Source of the DNA: Candidatus Equibacterium intestinale
Lineage (GTDB): Bacteria > Bacteroidota > Bacteroidia > Bacteroidales > UBA932
DNA length: 5,032 nt
Direction: 5' to 3'
Assembly (NCBI GenBank): GCA_018064305.1
Contig: JAGHVP010000225.1
Location: forward strand, 1-5,032
The notes beneath the pieces were generated by a model that did not search any database, was not told where the DNA came from, and saw only the letters and a list, made by a program, of their open reading frames with translations. Shown here in pieces: positions 1 to 5,032 of the stretch. Both the position numbers and the translations under genes were made by a program. How positions within the stretch are numbered: position 1 is the stretch's first letter; every line of letters starts with the position of its first letter.

Positions 1-1656
1 GCTGTTCTTGTTGAACTCGAGAACCTTGAAAGGAAGGGGCTCACCTTTGATGGTTGTACCGTCCTGCTTGGTCATACCCTTTGCAGCAACGAAACCTTCG
101 ATACCGTTTTCGAATGTAACGGTAGCACCTTTCTCAGATACTGTGGCAACTGTAGCGTCTACGACTGCACCGGTAGTGTAGAGAGACTCATACTCCTCCC
201 AAGGGCAGGGTTCGAGCTGCTTGTGGCCGAGGCTGAGATGACGGATGTTCTGCTCTATGTCGAGAACAACTACCTCGATAGTGTCGCCAACGTTAACGAT
301 CTCGCTGGGATGTTTGATCTTCTTGGTCCAGCTGAGGTCGCTGATGTGTACGAGACCCTCAACGCCTTCCTTAAGCTCTACGAACACACCGAAGTTGGTG
401 ATGTTGCGTACAGTAGCAGTGTGCTTGCTGCCGATAGGATAAAGCTCTGTGATTGATGCCCAGGGATCGGGTTTGAGCTGTTTGATACCGAGTGACATCT
501 TACGCTCCTCGCGGTCGAGTGTGAGGATGACAGCCTCAACTTCGTCACCAACCTTGAAGAAGTCCTGTGCGCTGCGGAGGTGCAGGCTCCAGCTCATCTC
601 GCTTACATGGATCAGGCCCTCGACACCGGGCTGAACCTCGACGAATGCGCCGTAGTCAGCGATAACGACAACTTTACCTTTGACTTTGTCACCAACTTTG
701 AGGTCTGCATCGAGTGCATCCCAAGGGTGAGGAGTGAGCTGCTTGATACCGAGGGCGATTCTCTTCTTGACATCGTCGAAGTCGAGGATAACGACCTGGA
801 TCTTCTGGTCGAGGGCAACAACCTCTTCAGGATGGTTGATGCGGCCCCAGCTGAGGTCGGTAATGTGTACGAGACCGTCAACACCGCCGAGGTCGACGAA
901 TACACCGTAAGAAGTGATATTCTTGACAACGCCTTCAACAACCTGACCTTTCTCGAGCTTGCCGATGAGAGCAGCCTTCTGCTCTTCCATGATAGCCTCT
1001 TCGAGAGCTTTGTGTGATACGACTACATTGCGGAACTCGTTGTTGATCTTGACGATCTTGACGTCCATAGTCTTGTTTACATATACGTCATAATCCCTGA
1101 TGGGCTTGACATCTATCTGTGAACCGGGCAGGAATGCCTCGATGCCAAATACGTCGACAATCATGCCGCCTTTGGTACGGCACTTGACAAAACCTTTGAC
1201 GATTTCGTCTTTCTCGAATGCTTCGTTGACTCTGTCCCAAGAACGGAGTGTGCGTGCACGCTTGTGAGAGAGAATCAGCTGACCTTTCTTGTCTTCTGTT
1301 GATTCTACCAATACCTCTACGGTGTCACCGATCTTGAGGTCTTCCTCACAATACTTGAACTCAGCTGCATTGATGACAGCCTCGCTCTTGTAACCGATGT
1401 TGACTACAACTTCGCGTTTGTTTTTGGCAACTACAACACCTTCAACAACCTCGCCCTCGGCGATCTTTGAAAGTGACTGCTCGTAAGCCTCGGTGGTAGC
1501 TTTTACATCTACATCGCCTGCGTTGTCGCTCTCGAATGCATCCCAATCGAATGATGCATTGTCTGCTGACGCATTGCTTACAGGTTTAACTTCAGCTTTG
1601 GGTGCTTCTGCAACCACCTGCTGAGCTTCCTGCTCAAGTACTTGATTTTCTTCCAT
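1..1656 (-). CDS. rpsA: 30S ribosomal protein S1 (3' end beyond window)
   Basis: Ribosomal protein S1 binds mRNA on the small subunit and helps load leaders that lack Shine-Dalgarno sites, which suits this genome. I translated the frame from ATG at 1656-1654 and it stays open for 552 codons to the left edge; Bacteroidota S1 is usually about 590-600 residues, so some 40-50 residues are missing. Residues 1-60 form an acidic, Glu/Ala-rich extension. Six S1 (OB-fold) domains follow, at about 68-132, 150-216, 237-305, 322-392, 409-478 and 496 onward. Domains 3 to 5 carry the classic core, for example GLVHITDLSW at 261-270, GLIHVSEMSW at 347-356 and GLVHISDLSW at 434-443, each followed by a SLGIKQL-type strand. 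Domains 1, 2 and 6 are more divergent, as is usual. The start is supported by a strong promoter and an A/T-rich leader. Codon use is strongly biased, consistent with high expression. Confidence 0.97.
   Translation of the reverse strand, partial: MEENQVLEQEAQQVVAEAPKAEVKPVSNASADNASFDWDAFESDNAGDVDVKATTEAYEQSLSKIAEGEVVEGVVVAKNKREVVVNIGYKSEAVINAAEFKYCEEDLKIGDTVEVLVESTEDKKGQLILSHKRARTLRSWDRVNEAFEKDEIVKGFVKCRTKGGMIVDVFGIEAFLPGSQIDVKPIRDYDVYVNKTMDVKIVKINNEFRNVVVSHKALEEAIMEEQKAALIGKLEKGQVVEGVVKNITSYGVFVDLGGVDGLVHITDLSWGRINHPEEVVALDQKIQVVILDFDDVKKRIALGIKQLTPHPWDALDADLKVGDKVKGKVVVIADYGAFVEVQPGVEGLIHVSEMSWSLHLRSAQDFFKVGDEVEAVILTLDREERKMSLGIKQLKPDPWASITELYPIGSKHTATVRNITNFGVFVELKEGVEGLVHISDLSWTKKIKHPSEIVNVGDTIEVVVLDIEQNIRHLSLGHKQLEPCPWEEYESLYTTGAVVDATVATVSEKGATVTFENGIEGFVAAKGMTKQDGTTIKGEPLPFKVLEFNKNS
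329..363 (-). repeat. Near-identical internal repeat in rpsA, copy in S1 domain 5
   Basis: This 35-base stretch matches 848-882 in the same orientation at 32 of 35 positions. It encodes the core of S1 domain 5 (VEGLVHISDLSW), while the other copy encodes the core of domain 3. It reflects domain duplication within the gene plus shared codon choice, and is not a mobile element. Confidence 0.8.
848..882 (-). repeat. Near-identical internal repeat in rpsA, copy in S1 domain 3
   Basis: This is the partner of 329-363, with 3 mismatches in 35 bases. It encodes VDGLVHITDLSW at residues 259-270. The equivalent stretch of domain 4 (about 588-622) is clearly less similar at the DNA level. Confidence 0.8.
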
Positions 1657-1705
1657 AATTTGAATTAAGTTTTTAAATTACAAGTAGTTAGACATTATTT
1701 ATTGA

Positions 1706-1724
1706 CCCTTCCGGTATGAAAGGG
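1706..1724 (-). promoter_or_regulatory. Hairpin at the 5' end of the rpsA leader
   Basis: On the minus strand CCCTTTC (1724-1718) pairs with GGAAGGG (1712-1706) around the loop ATACC, giving 7 bp including one G-T wobble. It starts almost at the transcription start predicted from the promoter at 1729-1759, so it would cap the 5' end of the rpsA mRNA. Possible roles are protection of the mRNA end or a recognition site for S1 autoregulation, which is known for E. coli rpsA. Neither is shown here. No T-run follows, so it is not a convincing terminator for corA. Confidence 0.45.
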
Positions 1725-1728
1725 GACG

Positions 1729-1759
1729 CAAAAATACAAAGAAAAACTTAATTTACAAA
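1729..1759 (-). promoter_or_regulatory. Bacteroidota-type promoter of rpsA
   Basis: On the minus strand a TTTG -33 box (1759-1756) is followed after exactly 19 bases by TATTTTTG (1736-1729), a full match to the Bacteroidota -7 consensus TAnnTTTG. Transcription should start near 1722-1725, leaving a leader of about 65-70 nt before the rpsA ATG. The end of that leader is A/T-rich (about 1657-1680) with no Shine-Dalgarno site, which is typical of highly translated genes in this phylum. Confidence 0.8.
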
Positions 1760-1774
1760 TTATGTATCAGATAT

Positions 1775-2725
1775 TTAGAGCATTTTTTTGCGCCTGAAAA
1801 TCCAGATAACCACAAACACTATCAGGAGCATCATGGCGCACACCAGGATGAAGTCGGCATTGCCTCCGAGAAGAGGCAGTTTGACATTCATTCCGTAGAA
1901 ACTGGTGATGAGCGTGGGAGGCATCAGCAGCAGCGACACCAGGGTGAAGACCTTCATGATCTTGTTCTGGTCAAGGTTGATGAGGCCGAGCACGGTATTC
2001 TGCAGATACTCAAGCCTTTCGAAGATAAAATTAGTATGGTTGATAAGAGACGAGATATCTTTCAGCAGCACAGAGATCTTGCTGTTTATCTCATCAGGCG
2101 TCTTCTCGCTCTTGAGGATGCTGGAAAGCATGCGCTGCTTATCCACGATGTTCTCACGTACCATCATGGTGTTGTCCTGCAGCTGGTTGATATCGATAAG
2201 GAACTCCTCTCCCACATCTTCACCCAAGCTCACCCTTTTGTTGTACTGGTCAAGCTCTTTACTCATCAACTCAATCATGTCGGCATCCAGGTCGATACGT
2301 GTATCGAGGATGCCCATAAGTATGTGGAAGCCAGTGGGATAATAGCGGATGCCCGACACGATTCGGCGCTGGATGTCGGTGAAGCTCCGCAGCGGCATCT
2401 GACGTACTGAAACCATCGTGCTGCCGCACAGGATGAACGAAACCGACTCCATCGAATAGCTTTCAGGGCTGGGGATCAGGAAGTTGGTATTGATGAAGAT
2501 TGAGGTATCATCCTCGCTGTAGCGTGATGAACTCTCGATCTCCTCGGCCTGGGCCCTGGTCTGCAAAGTAGTATGGAGATATTCCTCGACCGCCCTTTTT
2601 TCTTCGCCTGAAGGGTCGAACAGGTCCAGCCAGAGCACACTCGCGCGGTCGAGGGTCTCAAGATCCTTGATTTCGCAGGTTGACTCGTATGTTGCTGATT
2701 GTGTTTTGTAAAAGATTTCGATCAT
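1775..2725 (-). CDS. corA: CorA-family magnesium/cobalt transporter
   Basis: This is a 316-residue inner-membrane protein of the CorA family, which forms pentameric channels that take up Mg2+ and can also pass Co2+ and Ni2+. The soluble N-terminal alpha/beta domain covers about residues 1-150, followed by a long helical region at 150-255 that would form the stalk. Transmembrane helix 1 is at about 258-277 and ends in the signature YGMN at 277-280. A short periplasmic loop and transmembrane helix 2 (about 291-310) follow, and the protein ends in a basic tail RRKKML facing the cytoplasm. Length and layout are normal for the family. The ATG at 2725 gives the expected N-terminus, and a purine-rich GAGAAG lies just upstream. 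The gene has its own promoter at 2844-2874 and a leader of about 110 nt. CorA is assigned with confidence; the preferred ion in this organism is inferred from the family. Confidence 0.95.
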   Translation of the reverse strand: MIEIFYKTQSATYESTCEIKDLETLDRASVLWLDLFDPSGEEKRAVEEYLHTTLQTRAQAEEIESSSRYSEDDTSIFINTNFLIPSPESYSMESVSFILCGSTMVSVRQMPLRSFTDIQRRIVSGIRYYPTGFHILMGILDTRIDLDADMIELMSKELDQYNKRVSLGEDVGEEFLIDINQLQDNTMMVRENIVDKQRMLSSILKSEKTPDEINSKISVLLKDISSLINHTNFIFERLEYLQNTVLGLINLDQNKIMKVFTLVSLLLMPPTLITSFYGMNVKLPLLGGNADFILVCAMMLLIVFVVIWIFRRKKML

Positions 2726-2749
2726 AGCTTCTCAAATACCTAAAGCGTT

Positions 2750-2778
2750 GATAACTAAACTTGTGACAGTTAGATACC
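2750..2778 (-). promoter_or_regulatory. Imperfect hairpin in the corA leader
   Basis: On the minus strand the arm starting GGTATCTAACT (2778-2768) pairs with AGTTTAGTTATC (2761-2750) around the loop GTCACA. The stem has 10 pairs, including one G-T wobble, one T-T mismatch and one bulged T. It lies about 25-50 nt upstream of the corA ATG. The stop codon of a small upstream reading frame falls in its 5' arm, so a ribosome finishing that frame would open the stem. No T-run follows, so it is not an intrinsic terminator. The pairing was found by eye and its stability was not computed. Confidence 0.35.
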
Positions 2779-2835
2779 AGACACACGGGCTCGAGGAGTC
2801 GTCTTTACGAATTTTATGTTGAGAACCGAAATCAT
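2770..2835 (-). CDS. Possible 21-residue upstream reading frame in the corA leader
   Basis: An ATG at 2835-2833 opens a frame of 21 codons ending in TAA at 2772-2770. The peptide starts MISVLNIKF and ends TTPRARVSGI. It lies wholly inside the corA leader, only a few bases after the predicted transcription start, so it would be translated as a nearly leaderless mRNA. Its stop codon sits inside the 5' arm of the hairpin at 2750-2778, an arrangement seen in translation-coupled leaders. In Salmonella a short leader frame (corL) controls corA through Rho, which makes this position notable, but I see no sequence kinship to it. A frame this short can arise by chance and there is no ribosome binding site. 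Confidence 0.25.
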   Translation of the reverse strand: MISVLNIKFVKTTPRARVSGI

Positions 2836-2843
2836 AATCGCGG

Positions 2844-2874
2844 CAAAGGTAAAGTTTTTTTCCAAAAAACCAAA
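2844..2874 (-). promoter_or_regulatory. Bacteroidota-type promoter of corA
   Basis: On the minus strand TTTG (2874-2871) is followed after exactly 19 bases by TACCTTTG (2851-2844), matching the Bacteroidota TTTG / TAnnTTTG pattern with the same spacing as the rpsA promoter. The -33 box begins only about 8 bases past the mntP stop codon. Transcription should start near 2837-2839, leaving a leader of about 110 nt. The spacer holds an A/T inverted repeat (2854-2870, forward GTTTTTTTCCAAAAAAC). Confidence 0.75.
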
Positions 2875-2881
2875 CAAACCG

Positions 2882-3451
2882 CTACGCGGGCAGATGTTCG
2901 ACAAGAATCTTTATTCCGATGGCTATCAGGATGCAGCCGGCAAGCACACCAGTGAGATTGCCCGCCATCTTTTTCAACGCCTTCCCGACTTCCAGTCCCA
3001 CCGCTGCCACAAGAGCCGTAGCGGCGAAAACAATCACGAAAGTCATAAGGATCCTGAACATGAGCATTCCCATCATCGCTATGGACACACCCACCGCCAG
3101 GGCATCGATGCTTGTAGCCACTCCGGCAAGCACCAGGGTGGGGAAACGCATAAGGTCGGCACCCGCCTCTCCTTCCTTGCTGCCCAGGGCCTCCACTATC
3201 ATCTTCCCGCCGATGAAAAGCAGCAGTCCGAACGCAATCCAGTGGTCGACCGACTCGATAAGTGAGAGGAAGGCCGCGCCAAGAGCCCATCCCAGCGCTA
3301 TGAAAAACGCCTGTATCATACCAAGTGTGATATCTATTTTCAGATGGCAGCCGAGCGTAAGCCTGTTCATCGAAGCCCCGGAAGCCATCGACACTGCAAG
3401 CGTGTCGGCACACAGGCCGAAAGCCAGCAGTATTATCTCTAAATAGCTCAT
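2882..3451 (-). CDS. mntP: Manganese efflux pump MntP (DUF204/YebN family)
   Basis: This is a 189-residue polytopic membrane protein of the MntP family, which exports Mn2+ and protects against manganese excess. The family is built from two related three-helix halves, each with an Asp-containing motif. Here these are CADTLAVSMASG with Asp16 and ATSIDALAVGVS with Asp116, the acidic residues expected to bind the ion within the membrane. About six hydrophobic helices can be seen, at roughly 3-24, 38-62, 69-88, 105-128, 132-154 and 164-184. The length is normal. The ATG overlaps the recR stop as ATGA, so it is translationally coupled to recR and probably shares its mRNA. No yybP-ykoY manganese riboswitch precedes it, as expected for an internal operon gene. 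The next gene downstream, corA, has its own promoter, so the two metal transporters are neighbours but appear separately controlled. Confidence 0.93.
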   Translation of the reverse strand: MSYLEIILLAFGLCADTLAVSMASGASMNRLTLGCHLKIDITLGMIQAFFIALGWALGAAFLSLIESVDHWIAFGLLLFIGGKMIVEALGSKEGEAGADLMRFPTLVLAGVATSIDALAVGVSIAMMGMLMFRILMTFVIVFAATALVAAVGLEVGKALKKMAGNLTGVLAGCILIAIGIKILVEHLPA

Positions 3452-4062
3452 ACCGTGAAAGTCTGGCGGTTCTGTATCGATTTGCCGAGAGTGAATTCGT
3501 CGGTATATTCAAGGTCGTCGCCGAACCCCACACCACGCGCTATTGCCGAAACGGTTACGGGGAACCTTGAAATCTTGCGGTAGATGTAGAGTGCAGTGGT
3601 CTCCCCTTCCATGTTTGTATCAAGGGCCATTATCACCTCTCTGATCTCTCCTTTCTCCAGCCTTGCCTCGAGTTCTGCGATCGGCAGGTCTGCCGGCCCC
3701 ACACCGTCGAGAGGAGAGATGACGCCGCCCAGCACATGGTAGAGGCCGTGGTACTGACCGGTATTCTCGATGCTTATGACATCACGCAGGCTCTGCACCA
3801 CGCATACCAGGGAATGGTCGCGCGAGCGGTCGGCGCATATCGGGCACACTCCGTTGTCTGAAATCATCAGGCATTCAGGGCAATAACGCACATTGTTGCG
3901 GAGCGAGCAGATTGCCGAAGTGAACTTCTCCACATTTGCTGCAGGCTGCTTGAGAAGGTGCAGTGCATAGCGCAGCGCGCTCTTGTGCCCCACTCCTGGC
4001 AGCGAGGCGATCTGCTCCACAGCCTCATCGAGAAGGGCTGATTTGTATTTATGAGCGTCCAT
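3448..4062 (-). CDS. recR: Recombination protein RecR
   Basis: RecR acts with RecO and RecF to load RecA onto gapped single-stranded DNA during recombination repair; in other bacteria it forms a ring-shaped tetramer that encircles DNA. The 204-residue length is typical. A helix-hairpin-helix with LPGVGHKSALRYA lies at 21-33, and a four-cysteine zinc finger at C61-x2-C64 and C73-x2-C76. The Toprim domain follows from about 84 to 178 with the family hallmarks GLYHVLGG (106-113), SPLDGVGP (116-123) and LDTNMEGE (147-154). The C-terminal segment GFGDDLEYTDEFTLGKSI closes the protein as in relatives. One oddity is that the usual Toprim glutamate (VVE) is glutamine here, Q90, codon CAG at 3795-3793. 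The start ATG lies inside the end of the upstream SIS gene (14-nt overlap) and the stop overlaps the mntP start. Confidence 0.96.
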   Translation of the reverse strand: MDAHKYKSALLDEAVEQIASLPGVGHKSALRYALHLLKQPAANVEKFTSAICSLRNNVRYCPECLMISDNGVCPICADRSRDHSLVCVVQSLRDVISIENTGQYHGLYHVLGGVISPLDGVGPADLPIAELEARLEKGEIREVIMALDTNMEGETTALYIYRKISRFPVTVSAIARGVGFGDDLEYTDEFTLGKSIQNRQTFTV

Positions 4063-4735
4063 ACGATGCTATCGCTTTTTTGACCGAGCCGAACCGCTTG
4101 AGCAGCTTTTCAGCAGCAGCTTCGTCAAGCTCTGGTATTTCGTTCATTATGGCTTTAACAGCACGGCTGAACATATCACTGCCGTTCTGCTGTCTGGCTG
4201 GTGCTGCGCGGCGCGAGGCGTCGAAGGTGGCCATGACCATGGTGAGAATCATATCCAGAGCCATCTGTTTGGCCCTTTCCGCCACAATCTGGTTTTTCTC
4301 CTCCACAGGATCGATGTCCATCGAGACCACAATCTCTGCGGCTGAAGCCACTGCGGCAGAAGATCCGCAGCAGATGCACGCAGTAAGAAGCCCCTTGCGG
4401 CGGGTGTCACGCACTCCACCTGTAAGGAACGGCCCCGCATTGCTGTGTTCCACGGCCAGCACCACATCCTTTTCACTGCCTCCCAACGAATAGATCTGCT
4501 TCCATGCGGCAGTGAAATAGTCGAGGCATCCTTCTCCGTCAAGAGGCACGAAAAAGCCTTCTGGAGCAGAATATGCTGCAGGCACGCCGCTTGTGCCCAT
4601 AAGGCAGAATATCCGCCCGCCGGAGCGTACCCTCTCCACTATCTTTTCCACCAGCTTCCTGATTACAGGCACCTGTTTCTCCAGAGCCTCTGCAAGAAGT
4701 TTGTGGTTTGTGACTATGGCAGTTGAAATTTCCAT
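4049..4735 (-). CDS. Divergent MurQ-like SIS-domain protein
   Basis: This 228-residue protein resembles N-acetylmuramic acid 6-phosphate etherase (MurQ), which removes lactate from MurNAc-6-P in cell-wall recycling, but it is shorter and altered. Similarity is clear in the helix VIRKLVEKIVERVRSGGRIF (24-43), the sugar-phosphate loop MGTSG (46-50), the KDVVLAV strand (89-95), the GLLTACICC strand (115-123) and the C-terminal UBA-like part (MNEIPELDEAAAEKLLKRFG). Typical MurQ has about 270-300 residues. This one lacks the first 30 or so, has a shortened segment after PEG (58-60) where a second catalytic glutamate normally lies, and replaces the hallmark STRMKAGTAQK with EKNQIVAERAKQ (146-157). 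A glutamate at 59 may correspond to the first catalytic Glu. The protein may therefore be a non-etherase SIS sugar-phosphate binder or regulator. It starts 1 nt after the kinase stop and overlaps recR by 14 nt. Confidence 0.8.
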   Translation of the reverse strand: MEISTAIVTNHKLLAEALEKQVPVIRKLVEKIVERVRSGGRIFCLMGTSGVPAAYSAPEGFFVPLDGEGCLDYFTAAWKQIYSLGGSEKDVVLAVEHSNAGPFLTGGVRDTRRKGLLTACICCGSSAAVASAAEIVVSMDIDPVEEKNQIVAERAKQMALDMILTMVMATFDASRRAAPARQQNGSDMFSRAVKAIMNEIPELDEAAAEKLLKRFGSVKKAIASYGRS

Positions 4736-4736
4736 A

Positions 4737-5032
4737 TTACTTGAGATGATATTTTACCAGTTCATCTATCGGTGACTGCACCACCTTGCCCATACGGAGC
4801 CTTGCATTCCTGCAGACTCTTTCCAGGATATCACTGTATGCCGCTGCCACAGAACCCACGAACCCCACCTTGCAGTGCTGAGTGTCAAGCTGCATCACAT
4901 TGCGCGAGAGGAACTCCTCGAAGCCGGTCTGGATCAGGTTCTTGACATAAGGATGGTTGCGGAATTCAGCCAGGAGGAGAGAGAATCCGGCAAGGAACCT
5001 GCTGGGCGCAGGCTCTTTGTACACCTTCTTCA
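4737..5032 (-). CDS. C-terminal part of a BadF/NagK-family amino-sugar kinase (5' end beyond window)
   Basis: The frame is open to the right edge; reading in from 5030 it begins KKVYKEPAPSRF, and 98 codons precede the TAA at 4739-4737. The fragment has the C-terminal pattern of the BadF/BadG/BcrA/BcrD ATPase family sugar kinases common in Bacteroidota, usually annotated N-acetylglucosamine kinase. The features are the EPAPSRFLAGFS stretch, a helix HPYVKNLIQTGFEEFL, the glycine turn FVGSVAAAYSDIL of the ASKHA fold near the nucleotide site, and the ending QSPIDELVKYH. Family members phosphorylate GlcNAc, glucosamine or MurNAc (the MurK type), and the substrate cannot be told from this end. The adjoining MurQ-like gene would fit MurNAc or GlcNAc handling. 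An apparent GTG start at 5024 is internal, since the conserved sequence continues upstream of it. Confidence 0.85.
   Translation of the reverse strand, partial: KKVYKEPAPSRFLAGFSLLLAEFRNHPYVKNLIQTGFEEFLSRNVMQLDTQHCKVGFVGSVAAAYSDILERVCRNARLRMGKVVQSPIDELVKYHLK

Noticed and set aside
223..1017. Long open frames on the plus strand (223-456 and 580-1017) with acidic, plausible-looking proteins.
   Set aside because: They lie fully antisense to rpsA, which translates without a break and with clear S1 domains. The open frames follow from its biased codon use, and no start signal or family pattern supports them.
1657..1774. Rho-independent terminator after corA, or a small RNA in the gap before rpsA.
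   Set aside because: The only clear hairpin (1706-1724) lies downstream of the rpsA promoter and lacks a T-run. The rest of the gap is A/T-rich and explained by the promoter and leader.
1905..2410. Plus-strand frames opposite corA.
   Set aside because: They are shadows of a complete CorA frame with GMN motif and two membrane helices; the translated products show no recognisable family.
2854..2870. T6-GG-A7 inverted repeat (minus strand) read as the terminator of the mntP operon.
   Set aside because: The stem is all A-T except one pair, has a loop too small to fold well, and is embedded in the corA promoter spacer with no following T-run.
2726..2881. Known Mg2+ riboswitch (M-box or mgtA type) or yybP-ykoY Mn2+ riboswitch in the gap before corA.
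   Set aside because: The available leader of about 110 nt is too short for an M-box, and I see neither its conserved loops nor the yybP-ykoY motifs.
2816..3536. Frames on both strands overlapping mntP, including a His-rich plus-strand product and a 234-residue minus-strand product.
   Set aside because: MntP has both Asp motifs and correct membrane topology. The others are low-complexity Arg/His/Ser/Gly-rich frames typical of out-of-frame reading.
3963..4726. Plus-strand and alternate minus-strand frames over the SIS gene and the start of recR.
   Set aside because: They overlap genes with clear homology and overlapping start/stop junctions, and have biased, non-protein-like composition.

Overview
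The window looks like a stretch of Bacteroidota chromosome, probably order Bacteroidales. The evidence is two promoters with the exact Bacteroidota pattern (TTTG, 19 bases, TAnnTTTG), AT-rich leaders without Shine-Dalgarno sites, a ribosomal protein S1 with a long acidic N-terminal extension, and a NagK/BadF-type sugar kinase next to a MurQ-like protein. Family or genus cannot be fixed from this sequence alone; a gut lineage such as Muribaculaceae or Bacteroidaceae is only a guess.

Every gene lies on the minus strand, so transcription runs from high to low coordinates. From 5032 to 2882 there is a tightly packed, apparently co-transcribed set. It comprises the C-terminal end of a BadF/NagK-family amino-sugar kinase (cut by the window edge), then 1 nt later a small, divergent MurQ-like SIS-domain protein, then recR (14-nt overlap), then mntP (ATGA overlap). 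This couples amino-sugar or cell-wall sugar handling to RecFOR recombination repair and manganese efflux. The coupling is probably one of layout rather than shared function.

Just after the mntP stop a new promoter (2844-2874) drives corA, a GMN-motif Mg2+/Co2+ channel. Its leader of roughly 110 nt contains a possible 21-codon upstream reading frame whose stop codon sits inside the 5' arm of an imperfect hairpin. This is the most interesting regulatory candidate in the window. Past corA, a second promoter (1729-1759) drives rpsA, ribosomal protein S1, through a leader of about 65-70 nt that starts with a small hairpin. rpsA runs off the left edge after 552 codons. Long open frames on the plus strand opposite rpsA are codon-bias shadows.

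This is mostly conserved housekeeping sequence, with no mobile elements, CRISPR, tRNA or rRNA. The points worth a second look are the degenerate MurQ paralogue beside a sugar kinase, the corA leader architecture, a Glu-to-Gln change in the RecR Toprim motif, and the near-identical internal repeats in rpsA.
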